This document shows, piece by piece, positions 45,555-54,110 of a DNA stretch of 64,000 nucleotides. The DNA comes from Heterocephalus glaber. Taxonomy: Eukaryota > Chordata > Mammalia > Rodentia > Bathyergidae. Under the pieces are notes generated by a model that worked only from the letters and a program-made list of their open reading frames with translations, was not told where the DNA came from and searched no databases. The stretch covers positions 4,478,466 to 4,542,465 of the forward strand of contig NW_004624781.1 of assembly GCF_000247695.1 (NCBI RefSeq). The letters are read 5' to 3'. Position 1 is the first letter of the stretch. Every line of letters begins with the position of its first letter. The position numbers and the translations under genes were made by a program.

Positions 45555-48500
45555 CATGATTACAGAGGTATCTGGTTGGATCTCTGCTTTTTGACATTTC
45601 AAGGGTCTTGGTTACTCAATGACTTAGGACCAGGGCCTATTTAGTGCCTCTGATAATGCTGCTCCTAAGGGAAAGAATGTTCCATTTAGAGGACATGCTT
45701 GTTACACAGCTCCAGCAGACAGATACTACTTTATATATATGGGGTAGGAGCTCAGAGAAAATACTGGAGTTCATAGTGAGCAAAAATCTCTGGGATAAGA
45801 GCTGAATTTGAACTCCTTATTATTACTGAAAAACAGATTGGGGTAATCTTGGGAGGACAGGAGAGTAAATGAGTTTGGGCCGTCTGGAAGCATCTGGTGT
45901 AGCTGTACACAGTCCCCTGGCCCTGGGCTTTCATCTGATCACTCTGCAGATCTGAGGCCCAGGGCCAAGAACTCAGATGCTTCTGCTTTTACTGCAAGGA
46001 GAGAGGAGCTGGGAGGAGGCTGCTGGGAGCTCCAAGGCTGCTGCCCTCTCATCCTCCCAATTCTTGCCAATTATCCTATCACCTGCTACCAGAAACTGAG
46101 TTGATTGTCACTGCCCTAAACATGGGGTAGAACCTCTCAGTCTACCTTGATGTCATAACTTCTGGCCACCTCACGCTGTCCCCATGGGGAGACAAACCAC
46201 ACCAGGTAGTGAGGCAGGAGAGGTCATGGGAGAGGCCAAGATGACCCAGGACGGGGCAAGAGGGGGTCTGGGGGAGGCTGCTGCGGGCTCCTGTCTCAGC
46301 TCAGCTCCGACAGCCCAGAGAGGGCTCTGTGCCTGTCAGTCTGCTCCAGGATCAGAGCAGCTGCCACCTCAGTTGGGCCAGGTGCCTCGTCATCACAGAA
46401 CACGCGCTGAGAACTACACTGTGAAGAACGTCGCTGTGCAAATGTCACAGTGCACACGCACACACCTACAAGTGACAGCTGACTACACCTTGGGCCTCCC
46501 TGGTGTCCTCCGCAGCTCCCAGGCTGTGGACCTGTCTGCGCAGCCTGTTTCCTAGCTCAATCCTGTAGGCCAAGGCAGCACGATGGGTGGTGTCTGTGTG
46601 TCTACTCGTATCTAAACATAAGAAGGCACAGCAAGAATGAGACATAAAAGGGAAAAAATGACGCACCTGTGCGGGGTGCATACCATGTGCGCAGCCAGCA
46701 GGGTTGGAAGTTGCTGTCGGTGTGAGTGGGCCGTGAATGCGACGGCCACGGACACTGCGTGACCACAGACTTCATTACAAACATAGTACACTGGGCTGGA
46801 CTGCATTTACAAAAAGACGCTTTCTTCCTTCAGTAACAAGTGAGCCGTAACATTTTAGCTTTATAAACCTTCAATTTTAAAGCACTTGTTGCCTTTCTTG
46901 TAATAGCGCTTAGCGTGCAAAATCACTTCCTTTACTTCTGTGGGGACAAGTGGAAGTGATCTCTGTATGGGCACTGGCTTTTTCCTATTCTTTGTTTTTT
47001 CAAAATTAAAAAATTGTTATTTATTTTACATGTAACTTTTAAATTGAATAAAGAAATGGCAATAACTTCTATGCACACTAATTCAAAATATTTTTACAAG
47101 CACCAAATATAACAGTTTCCTTTTCTTTTGCTTTTTCCTATTTCTAAAATGTTTTATTTTCCCTTTTGAACTTTTTGTTACAAATAGAGACACAAACATA
47201 CACAGGAGCTTAGGCATACAGAGGGTCAGAATCATGCATATTTCTTTCCTCTCTCTCTCTCTCTGTCTTTTTTTAGACAGGGTCTCATTGTGTAGTTCAG
47301 GCTTCCCTTGGCCTCACTATGTAGTCCAGGCTGGCCTCAAATGCCTGGCAATCATCCTGCCTCAGCCTCCCAAGTGCTGGGATTGCAGGTGTGTGCCACA
47401 ACATCCTGCTAAGGATCATTGATATTTCTGTTCTCATCTTGTCCCCCTGAAAGAGCCCTTCAGGGTGGTGACAGGCTGGGAACTGTCACCTCCCATGACA
47501 GGAATGCCTTCGGAATTCCTCCTGAGGACCTGCCTGAGGCTAGTTTTTAGTGAACTTTTAAAATTCTATAAGTAGAAGGAGTGCCTCTAAAATAATGATA
47601 AGGGCCAGGGATTTAGCTCAGTGGTTTCGCCCGCCTGCTGCGCAAGCGCAAGGACCCGAATTCAATCCCCGGCTCCAAAAAATAAAATAAAATAATGATA
47701 AAAAGTATCATCAAGGGGATACACAAACCAGTAACTGATTTATCCTGTGCTAGACTGTTATGCTACCAGCAGCGTACTGTGGTGATCTATTTACACCAGC
47801 AGCACAAATGTGAGGACCGTGTCATGCTCTGACATTATGAGAGCCACAGTGTCACTAGGTGGTAGGAATTTTCCAGTTCTATTAGCATCTTATGGGAACA
47901 CTGCTGTGCCTGTGGTCAGTTGTTGACGGGAACGTCATTATGTGGTAGCACATGACTATGTCGGAATCAGCTTCTTTGGGGAGGGTTGGCATGCAGCTTG
48001 GTTTTTGTTGTTGTTGTTTTAGAGACCAGCAAAGAAAGTTTCACCAGTAAAGAATGAGATCTAGTTGGGTGTGGTGGTGCATGCCTGTGATCCCAGAATT
48101 TGAGGCTGAGGCAGGAGGGTCTCAGCCTGGGTGACAGCAATCTTAAGGCTGGTCTGGGCTACAGAGTGAGACACTCTCAAAAAAACCAAAACAACAAAAG
48201 AAAACAAAACAAAAGGGATATGATGGAAAGAGGACCAGGAAATGGCAGAGCCAGGATTTGAACCTATGAACTCCTGAGCCTGGGTGCTCAACCACTGAGC
48301 CTCACTGCTGCTTTCTCAGCAGTGCTTAGGTCTGTGGTTTTTCATGGTGGCCGTCCTCCTCCCAACTCTCCTCAGCTCTCCTCTGGTTCTCCAGCTGGGG
48401 GTGGGGTGGCAGGAGGTAGGGTGTGGGTGGCTTCCAGCAGGGCTGCCATGCTGCCTGGGCTCACCCCCAGCTCCTCTGGGCCGGGATCAGAGCTCCAAGG

Positions 48501-48624
48501 GATGGAGGAGGTTGGGATGTAGAAGGCAAGAGAAAGATGCTGAGCTTGGCCACCAGGGAGGGGCCTCCTCCTGCTCTCCCTCCTTTCCTCCTGGGGTGGT
48601 GCTCCTTCTCCTTGAGCTGTCAGC

Positions 48625-48678
<54 letters not shown>

Positions 48679-51600
48679 CGGCTGCAGCCCCCCAGAGCAG
48701 GGTTGGCAGCACAAGGCTTGGAAGGGATAGTGCCCTTCCTTGCTGCCTGCCTGCCTGCCTGCCAGCGCCCTCCCTAGCTGCGGCAGAAGCTATAAAAAGC
48801 ACAATCCTCAACAATAGGTGACATCACCAAGAAGAAGGAAGAGCTGGATTCTGCCAGATGCCGGGGAGAGTTATGGTCCCCAGCCTCCCTCAGGATGGAG
48901 GACCTGGGCAGGGGCTTGGGGAAGAACCACTGGACTCCACAGGGACAGAGCTCAGGTTCTGTAGGACTCACATGGGGGACAGGACAGGGGCGAGCCTCAG
49001 GGCCGGAGATGGGTTTCATGGGTGCCTCAGAGGTGGGGTCTAGGGAGGACCTCGGGGAGCAGGGCTCACTGAGTCCCTGAGTATCCTCTAAATGTTCTCA
49101 GACCAGTAACGGCAGTAGGGGCTCGGAGGGACAACAGGGACTGAGGGGGGACTCCAGACCCCTGCAAGTCTGCCCTCCCGGCCCCTGTGGGAGCCTGGTC
49201 ACCGCCCACTGTCCTCCCAACCCTGCTTTGGGACAGCACCCTGCATGCACACTGAACTGGCCATGCAGGATTTGGGGGTGGACTCCCAGGGCCCAGATAG
49301 ACCAAGGCGGCCCCGCTGGGGGATCAGGGGCAGGTGGGGTGGGGAGGCCCAGCACAGCCATGCAGAGAAGACACGATGACATCACTCCCGGAGTGTGTGA
49401 CACTGAGTCTGTCTCCTCCCCATAAAAACAGGGCTGCTGGTGAGGCAGGAGGAGGACAGGGACCCACAGGGGCACCGACTGTGAGGCTGCAACCTCAGGC
49501 CCCATTGGCCCCAGTGCCGAGGGTGGGTGGGGCTCGGAGCCTGGCCTCTGCAGCAGCTGGCCTGGCAGCTGGAGTGGAGCTTAGTTCTCCCTGATCCGGG
49601 CTTAATCTCCCACTCTGGATCAGCAGCCCCACTGAGCGCTCCCTGCGCTCCCCCAGCCGCCCCATCCTGGGAATCCCAGGCTGCACACAGCTAAGGTCCT
49701 CACAGCTCCGCCCCCTGATCCCCAACCCCAGCCTATACTCCAGGTGTCACCTCAAAGTCCAGCTGCTCAGCCTTGGCCCATCCTCCCCTCTCTGGGCCCA
49801 GCCACACCTGTCTGGTCTCCTCTCCAAGCACCACCTGCCTTCCCTCAGCCCTTTACCTCTGCGGTCTCATCCTGGAAAGCTTAACCCTTTGTCTCCCTGC
49901 CAAAGTCCTGCTTCTCCAAAACTTCCTCCTCCTCCCTGCACCCTGGTCAAAAGCAACCCCTCTTCCTGCCTCATGCGCGGCCCTCCACTCGGCCTTCAGT
50001 GCTCACAGTGCCCGCCTGTGGTCCTGCTTCCCTGCTGGGGGTGGTCTGAGCACAGGTGTCCTCGCAGCCTCGGTGCACACAGCCTAGATCCCTCGCACTT
50101 GCGCAGTTCACAGTGGGGCCCGTGCTCCTAGGGCAGCAGGTGGAGCTCAGGTGGTGAAGGAGGGATGGGGAGGAGGTGGGGAACAGACAAAGCTTTGCTC
50201 CCTCCCGCCAGCTCACTGGCCGCTGTGTGGCCCATTTGTTGGGTGTGGGGATCCCATCAGATTCCCCGGCAGCCGGCGGGTGGGGGTGCCAGGCAGTGTG
50301 TGTGGAGTCTCCGGGCTCCGGGGCAGGGGCTGAGCCTTATGCTCTGACCTCAAGCAGTGACGGCTTGTTCATAACTGGGGTCCTGGAGTGTGACACACCC
50401 CCTGGGTGAAAGAAACCACTGGGCTAAAACCTGGAAGGTTCCTCTCCCTTGATCCAGGTGGCAGAAGTTTCAGCCTGAGGAGGCGCTAGAGTGGGCAAGG
50501 GGATTACAAGAACCCTGGCCTGGTCTGTTCCGGCCCTACCCCCAGACGGACACTGCTTCTCTCCTATCGGGCTGGGACCCCTAGTGAGTCACCACGAGGG
50601 ACCTGAAGCTCCCAGCACTGACACTGTTTACCCCCACCTTTTCTTAATTTAATTTAATTGATTGACTGATTGATCACAGTATTTGGAATTGAATCAAGGG
50701 CCTCAAGCATGCTAGGCAATGCTCTGCCACTGAGCTACATTCCCAGCCCTTTGTTATTTTTTATTTCGATACAGGGTCTTATTAGGTTGCCAAGGCTGCC
50801 TTGGACTTTTAGATCCTCCTTAGCCTACCAAGTAGCTGGGATTACAGGCATGAGCCGCCATGCCCAGCACCTCTGTTGGTTCCTTCAGTGCTAGAATTTG
50901 GTGGAGGCAGCGGCTTGAGTGAAAGGGGCTCCTCCACTCCCCTGCTGCATGGGACCTGTTCTTAGACCCTCAGTTTGGGGGTGGCAGTGCCCGTCTCAAG
51001 GAGACCTGGCAGCTTCACATTAATGTACGCTGAGTGCCCAGAGTGGACAGAGGAGCCATATGTCTGTTCCCTGCTGACTGGTGACAGTTGTTCAACACCT
51101 CAGCAGGCAGGGAAAGAGCCACTGTGTTTGCCACACTCGGTCCCAGGCGCCTGCCTCCCCTGCAGAGCTCTGTCCTTTCCTGCACTGCATCTCTCTTTTT
51201 GAGACAGGACATTGCTTTATAGCACAGGCTGGCCTTGAACTCACTATGTAGCCCAGCTTGGCTCAAGCACATGATGATCCTCCTGCCTCTGCCTCCTTAG
51301 TGCTGGGATTACAGATGTGCACCACCATGCCCAGCCAACCATCTCTTTATCAGTGAAGTCACCCATCCATTCATCCATCTACCCATTCACACATAATCTG
51401 TGCAGTCACTCATCCATACATCAGGCATCCATGTATCCATGCAACCATTCATCCAACCATGCATCTATCCACTCATCCATTCATTCACCTGTTCATATAT
51501 CCATGTCTCCATCCATCCATGCTTCATCCATCCATCCATCCTTCCATGCATTCATCCATCCATCCATCCTTCCATGCATTCATCCATGCATCCATCCATC

Positions 51601-52972
51601 CATGCATCATCCATGCATGCACTCATCCATCTATTCATGCCTCATCCATCCATCCACCCACACTTTCATCCATTCATACATCATCCATCGATCCATGCAT
51701 CTTCCATCCATTCATCCATCCAAGTACCCATCCATCCATGCATCATCCATCCATCCACCCACATATCCATGCATCCTCCATCCATCCATCCATGTACCCA
51801 TCCCATGCATCATCCATCCATCCATTCATCCATGCATCCCTCCTTCCATGCATCCATGCATCCATCCACGCATCCATCTACTCATGCATCCATCCACCCA
51901 CCCATCCATACACACCCATACACAGTGAGTCAATATTGGGTCCTGGGCCCTATGCCAGATGCCTAGGGTTCAGAGGCAACCAGGTTGTGGCCTCTGCCCT
52001 CTGAAGATCACAGTCTAGTCTGTAGAGACAGGAGACACAGCTCTGACACCCTTCTAGTTCCAACATCCTGGGAACATGGCCTATCCCTAGCCTATGCCAA
52101 TGAGCTCTTGCTGTAGCCTGACTGAAGGGTGGATCTTCCTTTCCCTCGGAGCACCAGGCCCCTCCCCAGCTGGGCTGACTCTCTAATCTGCTTGTGAGCT
52201 GGCATTCAGGGGCTGGTCATGGCCAGTGGGGGCAGCAGGGGCCACTCCAGAACTCTGAGCTAGACCAGCACCGCCAGCCCTGCTGCAGCCATGAATGCAG
52301 CAGAGCCCCAGGGCCGGGGACATGGCAGCTCCAAATGTCACTCTCCCTGGATTTGTTAGTCCCCCTTTCCCTCCCATCTTCATCTCTTTTCTCTCCTCCC
52401 GCTCTCTTCCTTGCTCCCCTCTCCTCTTTCTTCTCTCTTGCCATGAGGGAAGGGACATGCAGGGTTCAATTCCAAGCCACCTGCATGGGTCCTGGGACAA
52501 GTCACTATAGTTCTCTTCACCAAGTGCCCTTCTCCAGAAGCCACAGCTCCCAGAGCACAAGCCAGGGGATACCTCCCTGCACACCTCCTCCAAGCTTCCT
52601 GTTTCCTTCTGTCCCTTCCTCCCAGCCACAACCTCTCTCCCCTTCCTCCTCCTCCCCTTCCTCTTCCTCCTTCTCCTTCAGAGAGCACAGGTGAGGCCCC
52701 ACATGCCTGCTGGTTTTGTTCTGAGTCTCCCCACAGAGTCAATGCCTCCAGACTGTTTGTCCTCCCCATCAGGGCTGCCCGGGAGGACAGGAGACAGTGG
52801 GGACAGGGATGCAAGGTGGAGGGGAAGGGGGTATGAGGGGGGCCCAGTGGCTCACCGACGTGTCCTCTGAGCAGGAGGCGATGACGCTGTCGAGGAAGGG
52901 GTTCCATTTGATGTCCAGCACGTTGCCCTGGTGGCCACACACCTTGGGGTAGTTGGGTTCGATCCTGCCTGT
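31054..52972 (-). CDS. CORO2B: CORO2B, coronin-2B (clipin C), partial: last ten coding exons
   Basis: Ten minus-strand exons join in frame (39, 50, 55, 39, 35, 32+1/3, 2/3+37, 30+1/3, 2/3+46 and 43 codons plus stop), all with AG acceptors and GT donors, giving 408 residues. This equals human coronin-2B residues 73-480 as I remember it, with few substitutions. The family is an actin-binding seven-bladed beta-propeller (WD40 blades ending in motifs such as VRIWEIP, YKVLIWNLD and QIALWDQ), a conserved C-terminal extension ([12 protein letters not shown]) and a short coiled coil that oligomerises it. Coronin-2B is a mainly neural type II coronin linked to F-actin, vinculin and focal adhesions. 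CORO2A is excluded by [18 protein letters not shown], which I recall as TGKLDPHYPKVCGHRGNV in CORO2A. The start codon and first 72 residues lie outside the window. No frameshift or in-frame stop is seen, so the gene looks intact. Confidence 0.95.
31441..31480. repeat. (TC)n microsatellite
   Basis: Twenty pure TC units in the last CORO2B intron, immediately before a broken ID half. Confidence 0.95.
31483..31702 (-). mobile_element. Broken B1-ID composite SINE with an insert
   Basis: The antisense ID half ends ctgaggtgcatccccaggcc (31,520). The antisense B1 half resumes near 31,608 (cattccccagactgagctca to cacccaacctggctt). Between them lie a copy of the 42-bp repeat and taag-rich filler. Confidence 0.65.
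31531..31572. repeat. 42-bp direct repeat, copy 2 (intron)
   Basis: It is the second copy of 30,698-30,739, 833 bp away in the same orientation, sitting inside a SINE relic. Confidence 0.9.
31757..31824 (-). mobile_element. ID SINE, diverged
   Basis: tgctggggtccaacacagac, taagctaggcatacgctgta, acatacctagccct. Confidence 0.65.
32087..32175 (-). mobile_element. ID SINE with target duplication
   Basis: Poly(T), ggtaccaaggattgaactcg, gagctaaatccctggccc. It is flanked by gcatttgctattgta twice. Confidence 0.93.
32200..32314 (-). mobile_element. B1 SINE
   Basis: gagacggtctcaccatgtag, cctgcctcagcttcctgagt, caccaccatgcccagca. Confidence 0.88.
32560..32965 (+). mobile_element. MLT1-like MaLR LTR
   Basis: The 3' end is characteristic: ataataaacatctgtgggtt, taagtcattaagttctgggg, taatttgttacgcagcagtg. 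The 5' part is less clear, so the left boundary is approximate. Confidence 0.65.
32995..33110 (-). mobile_element. MIR relic
   Basis: Antisense MIR: atccccattttaccacaagg, aggtcaggaaacttgctcag. Confidence 0.6.
33638..33777 (-). CDS. CORO2B: CORO2B coding exon, residues 391 (part) to 437
   Basis: It is 140 nt long. It completes the split aspartate, then [10 protein letters not shown] to PPRTENE. The acceptor is cttcctag before ACCCCG and the donor is GTAAAG. This is the basic C-terminal extension and unique region before the coiled coil. Differences from recalled human are KKSSKMV to KRSSKVV and PIKEKK to PIREKK, all conservative and basic. Confidence 0.95.
33905..33995 (-). CDS. CORO2B: CORO2B coding exon, residues 361-390 plus part of 391
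   Basis: It is 91 nt long, from [10 protein letters not shown] to WLGGINR plus the first base of a split aspartate. The acceptor is cccctgcag before TCGGAT and the donor is GTACCT (weak). It holds the FQEDIYPxTPGxEPALxxxEW family motif, here [20 protein letters not shown], of the C-terminal extension that packs under the propeller. It is separated from the next exon by an intron of only 127 bp. Confidence 0.96.
34271..34383 (-). CDS. CORO2B: CORO2B coding exon, residues 323 (part) to 360
   Basis: It is 113 nt long. Two bases complete the split glycine, then [10 protein letters not shown] to SMIVPRR. The acceptor is ccccacag before GGGTCATG and the donor is GTGAGT. It contains the conserved coronin segment [14 protein letters not shown] and the propeller-closing ISMIVPRR. 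Confidence 0.96.
34530..34600 (+). mobile_element. MIR fragment
   Basis: gccctttccagctgggagac, ctgggccacatcactgaccc, tctgagcc. Short. Confidence 0.45.
34821..35032 (-). mobile_element. B1-ID composite SINE
   Basis: Antisense ID half (gatggaatccagggcctcgt) then B1 half (gaaacgaagtctttctaagt, cttcccaagtagctgggcta). Confidence 0.75.
35830..35926 (-). CDS. CORO2B: CORO2B coding exon, residues 291-323
   Basis: It is 97 nt long and encodes [10 protein letters not shown] to SPAPQKGL plus the first base of a split glycine codon. The acceptor is ccctag before GGCGAC and the donor is GTAAGG. It closes the blade that begins with YLAGK and enters the linker toward the last blade. Confidence 0.95.
36172..36391 (-). 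mobile_element. B1-ID composite SINE with 29-bp B1 duplication
   Basis: (TTG)n, ID half gggattgaaccaatggtacc, then B1 with doubled 'ctatgtag..caggctggccttgaactca' and accaccatgtccagctc. Confidence 0.85.
36392..36499 (-). mobile_element. B1-like SINE, older
   Basis: ttttgaaatagtcttgtgtg, aggctgggctcaaacttgca, ctgggattgcaggcgtgtgc. Confidence 0.65.
36774..36878 (-). CDS. CORO2B: CORO2B coding exon, residues 256-290
   Basis: It encodes 35 residues from [10 protein letters not shown] to HMLYLAGK in phase 0. The acceptor is ctcctgcag before GAGGAC. The donor, GTTGTG after AAG, is non-consensus beyond the GT but matches the conserved exon boundary. The segment [19 protein letters not shown] is highly conserved in coronins and its blade runs on into the next exon. 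Confidence 0.96.
36995..37140 (-). mobile_element. B1 SINE with (TTG)n tail
   Basis: (TTG)n, gagacagggtctcactatat, cctcgaactcacagtggttc, cccaggtgctgggattacaa. Confidence 0.9.
37525..37641 (-). CDS. CORO2B: CORO2B coding exon, residues 217-255
   Basis: It encodes 39 residues from [10 protein letters not shown] to QIALWDQ in phase 0. The acceptor is ccccaccag before GAGGCG and the donor is GTCAGC after CAG. It holds a complete propeller blade with the coronin signature [16 protein letters not shown]. The intron before it (37,642-39,920) contains the assembly gap and an old LTR. Confidence 0.96.
37884..37968 (+). mobile_element. ID SINE with target duplication
   Basis: ggggctggggatttagctca to gatccccggtaccaaaaaaa, flanked by agagggagg on both sides. 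It is the least diverged ID in the window. Confidence 0.93.
37975..38190. other. Assembly gap (216 N)
   Basis: It is a run of N inside a CORO2B intron. It lies just after an ID poly(A) tail and target duplication, within an LTR relic. Reading frames drawn through it are meaningless. Confidence 1.
38850..39030 (+). mobile_element. MIR relic
   Basis: aaccctctccaaggctcaat, gtcctcatgttttagaatgg, gtcctgagacagtgatagaa. Confidence 0.55.
39172..39485 (-). mobile_element. hAT/URR1-like rodent repeat, fuller copy
   Basis: On the minus strand it begins tgtattagtcagctttttgt, continues tttaaaggaggagaggttta and ends near caagattaaccatcacc. It pairs with the truncated copy at 21,319. The family name is tentative. 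Confidence 0.6.
39921..40085 (-). CDS. CORO2B: CORO2B coding exon, residues 162-216
   Basis: It encodes 55 residues from [10 protein letters not shown] to PRSGRVLQ in phase 0, and appears identical to human as remembered. The acceptor is cccctgcag before GTTCTC. The donor, GTGGAA after CTGCAG, is weak beyond the GT. It spans the end of one WD blade (IWNLD) and the next ([13 protein letters not shown] to [16 protein letters not shown]). Confidence 0.96.
40671..40820 (-). CDS. CORO2B: CORO2B coding exon, residues 112-161
   Basis: It encodes 50 residues from [10 protein letters not shown] to LFSAGYDYK in phase 0. The acceptor is ctctgcag before GTGCGG and the donor is GTGTGT after AAG. It contains the conserved [15 protein letters not shown] motif of the next propeller blade. 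One conservative change from recalled human is LLELHGH to LLQLHGH. It follows the 12-kb intron and lies only 585 bp from the next exon. Confidence 0.96.
41590..41700 (+). mobile_element. MIR relic
   Basis: ggcagcaaatgagataatgg, cttataaactgtaaagtgct, ctaaagacctgtgagattat. Confidence 0.55.
41757..41876 (+). mobile_element. B1-like SINE
   Basis: agcccagcgtggtggcacat, gtgagttcgaggccagcctg, agactctatttccaaaaact. Confidence 0.85.
41890..42135 (+). mobile_element. L1 3' fragment
   Basis: gacacaatttggcaatcttt, ttgatccaatagcttcattc, gatattcacagcaacactgt. Confidence 0.6.
42833..43180. repeat. CA-rich cryptic satellite
   Basis: About 350 bp of interrupted CA, ACAT, ATACAC and CACCA words, including a pure (CA)n stretch near 42,967-42,993. 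It is stop-poor, so it creates false open frames on both strands. Confidence 0.9.
43348..43537 (+). mobile_element. B1-ID composite SINE
   Basis: gccaggcgcagtggcacatg, ccctgtctcaagatataaaa, then ggctgggcatataggtcagt and caattcttatagcactgcaa. Confidence 0.8.
44160..44250 (+). mobile_element. MIR fragment
   Basis: gtgactctgtgcgagccact, taaccttgctgaggctctta. Confidence 0.5.
45140..45290 (+). mobile_element. MIR relic
   Basis: caggctctgactgtatggct, ctttggccaagttacttagc, ctctctgagtatcagtctct. Confidence 0.65.
45513..45548. repeat. (AC)n microsatellite
   Basis: Eighteen pure AC units. Confidence 0.95.
47266..47410 (-). mobile_element. B1 SINE with internal duplication, inserted in the Tigger-like element
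   Basis: gacagggtctcattgtgtag, doubled ctatgtag-type unit, cctcccaagtgctgggattg. (CT)n precedes it at 47,249-47,263. Confidence 0.88.
47602..47690 (+). mobile_element. ID SINE with target duplication, inserted in the Tigger-like element
   Basis: gggccagggatttagctcag to caatccccggctccaaaaaa, flanked by aaaataatgataa. Confidence 0.92.
48062..48215 (+). mobile_element. B1-like SINE
   Basis: agttgggtgtggtggtgcat, gtctgggctacagagtgaga, cactctcaaaaaaaccaaaa. Confidence 0.82.
48629..48674. repeat. (CT)n microsatellite
   Basis: About 23 pure CT units. A (TGCC)n run follows at 48,743-48,763. Confidence 0.95.
50655..50870 (-). mobile_element. B1-ID composite SINE
   Basis: ID half (ggaattgaatcaagggcctc) then B1 half (gatacagggtcttattaggt to agccgccatgcccagca). 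Confidence 0.8.
51193..51337 (-). mobile_element. B1 SINE with internal duplication
   Basis: gagacaggacattgctttat, a doubled unit across aactcactatgtagcccagc, caccaccatgcccagcc. Confidence 0.9.
51359..51927. repeat. CATC-type (CCAT)n tetranucleotide array, about 570 bp
   Basis: It is built of catc, catg, catt and cacc words with short drift and higher-order tcatccatgcatccatcc blocks. All three plus frames are open (about 180-200 codons of [13 protein letters not shown] sequence) because the unit lacks stops. It is not a gene. Confidence 0.97.
52856..52972 (-). CDS. CORO2B: CORO2B coding exon, residues 73-111 (first exon in window)
   Basis: It encodes 39 residues, [10 protein letters not shown] to ASCSEDTS, in phase 0. 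The acceptor reads ctctgcag before ACAGGC and the donor is GTGAGC after TCG. It holds the conserved [14 protein letters not shown] strand of the first full WD40 blade. Compared with my memory of human, FIDNI has become FLDSV. The blade is completed by VRIW at the start of the next exon, so the intron splits a WD repeat, a common arrangement in coronins. The preceding exon should end in ...VIPLEQ and I do not find it in 52,973-64,000. Confidence 0.95.
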
Positions 52973-53065
52973 CTGCAGAGGGGAAAGGCAGAGGGGCGTC
53001 AGCTCAGCAGCCCTAGAAAGGACAACCCTTTTGCTGGGCTTCTCAGTCCCCCAGTGCCCCCTCCC

Positions 53066-53223
53066 CACTTTTTTTCTTTTGTTTGTTGTTTTTTGAGACA
53101 GGGTCTCACTATGTAGTACAGGCTGGCCTTGAACTCACTATGTAGTCCAGGCTGGCTTCGAACTTGTGGTGATCCTCCTGCCTCAGCCTCCTGAGTGCTG
53201 GGACTACAGGCGTGGACCACCAG
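53066..53223 (-). mobile_element. B1 SINE with 29-bp duplication
   Basis: gagacagggtctcactatgt, two full 'ctatgtagt.caggctggcctt' units, cagcctcctgagtgctggga, ggcgtggaccacca. It lies about 90 bp upstream of a CORO2B acceptor. Confidence 0.93.
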
Positions 53224-53904
53224 TAGCACGTCCCCCTACTTTCAAAGGCAGAGTTCCTTGATGCTCGTGACCCATGGGCTGCAGGCTTTTCCCAACAGGT
53301 AAGGGAGGGCCTTGACCTTTCCAGCGTCAAAGGAACTCTTCAGCCTTAACCCTGAGCCCTGCCCCCTGACCTCTCACCCTGAGGTGCCCAGGGAGAAGCT
53401 CTTTCCTCCCACTGTCCAGGACAGTTCATCCCGCAGCCCACTGTCAATTGGTCATCCTGATAAATGCTGTGGCCCCATCCCCTGGTGCTGAGTGCTTCTG
53501 CCTCTGGGATCCCAAGGGGCCTCATTCCAGGACAGTCTGGGACACTTCCTGTGGGACTTCCTTTGCTGCTACTGATTTTGGGGCCGGTCCAGTTGAGGAA
53601 ACAACAGAACTGAAAAGTCCTTGTGTTTGTCTTTGGGCCTGACCCGACCAAATAAGACTGGAGCAAACTGGCCTTCCTCAAATGGAACAGGTAAGGCTAA
53701 GATGTTCCTGCCCACAGGGACACACAGAGCCCAGTGGGTGGCAGTCCTGGCAGTGCACACCCATGCCCACCTGTCCCACCTTCCCCCAGGACGCCGAATC
53801 CAAAGTCAGCAGAGAGGCCTGAGTCTCCATCCCATCTGCACAAATGATAGGGTGTGAATGGGCATCCTGGTACAGTGTGCATCGGGAACACCTGTACAGT
53901 GCCC

Positions 53905-54110
53905 TGTGGTCGAAAGCCCAGTCTTTGGAGTCAGAGGCCTCTGTGTGAACCACAGCTCTGCCATGTTTTAGCCATGTGGCTGTGGGAGATCCAGTGAACT
54001 CCTGTGAGCCTCAATTTCCTCATAAATGAAGCTAGCAGCACCTATTTCTCAGCGTTGTGGTGAAGATTAAATAAGCTACTGGCTTAGCAGAGTGCTCAGA
54101 GATTCTCGTC
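53905..54110 (+). mobile_element. MIR, well preserved
   Basis: agtctttggagtcagaggcc, gccatgtggctgtgggagat, gagcctcaatttcctcataa, gaagattaaataagctactg, agtgctcagag. Confidence 0.85.

Larger units (their letters stand above)
46378..47962 (+). mobile_element. Tigger-like (TcMar) DNA transposon, near full length, interrupted
   Basis: Matching words run in order along a remembered mammalian Tigger-type consensus: gctgagaactacactgtgaa and aacgtcgctgtgcaaatgtc near the 5' end, gtatctaaacataagaaggc, ttggaagttgctgtcggtgt, cttgtaatagcgcttagc, gaggacctgcctgaggctag, cataaac-like cacaaaccagtaactgattt, gtcactaggtggtaggaatt and aacgtcattatgtggtagca at the 3' end. A B1 (47,266-47,410) and an ID (47,602-47,690) interrupt it. 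No transposase frame survives. Confidence 0.7.
40821..52855 (-). other. CORO2B: CORO2B 12-kb intron
   Basis: It lies between the exons for residues 73-111 and 112-161. It contains MIR and L1 fragments, a CA-rich tract, (AC)n, (CT)n, a Tigger-like DNA transposon, scattered SINEs and a CATC-type array. I recognise no exon or element in 40,821-41,590, 42,136-42,830, 43,540-44,160, 44,250-45,140, 45,550-46,375, 48,215-48,628, 48,765-50,655 and 51,930-52,855, although parts of 49,780-49,960 have an L2-like pyrimidine-rich character. Confidence 0.9.

Noticed and set aside
3220..47690. tRNA-like sequences with A- and B-box motifs (ggatttagctcag, ggttcgatccc-type)
   Set aside because: They end in A-rich tails and are flanked by target duplications. 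They are ID SINEs derived from tRNA-Ala, not tRNA genes.
48344..48821. Overlapping 128-132 codon frames containing a Ser/Leu repeat
   Set aside because: The repeat is the translated (CT)n microsatellite and no other coding signal is present.
51359..51927. A CRISPR-like array of short regular repeats
   Set aside because: There are no unique spacers of constant length, the unit is four bases and the host is a mammal.
51317..52004. Three overlapping long plus-strand open frames (181-203 codons) rich in HPSIH repeats
   Set aside because: They are a by-product of a stop-free tetranucleotide array. All three frames are open equally, so no coding selection is indicated.
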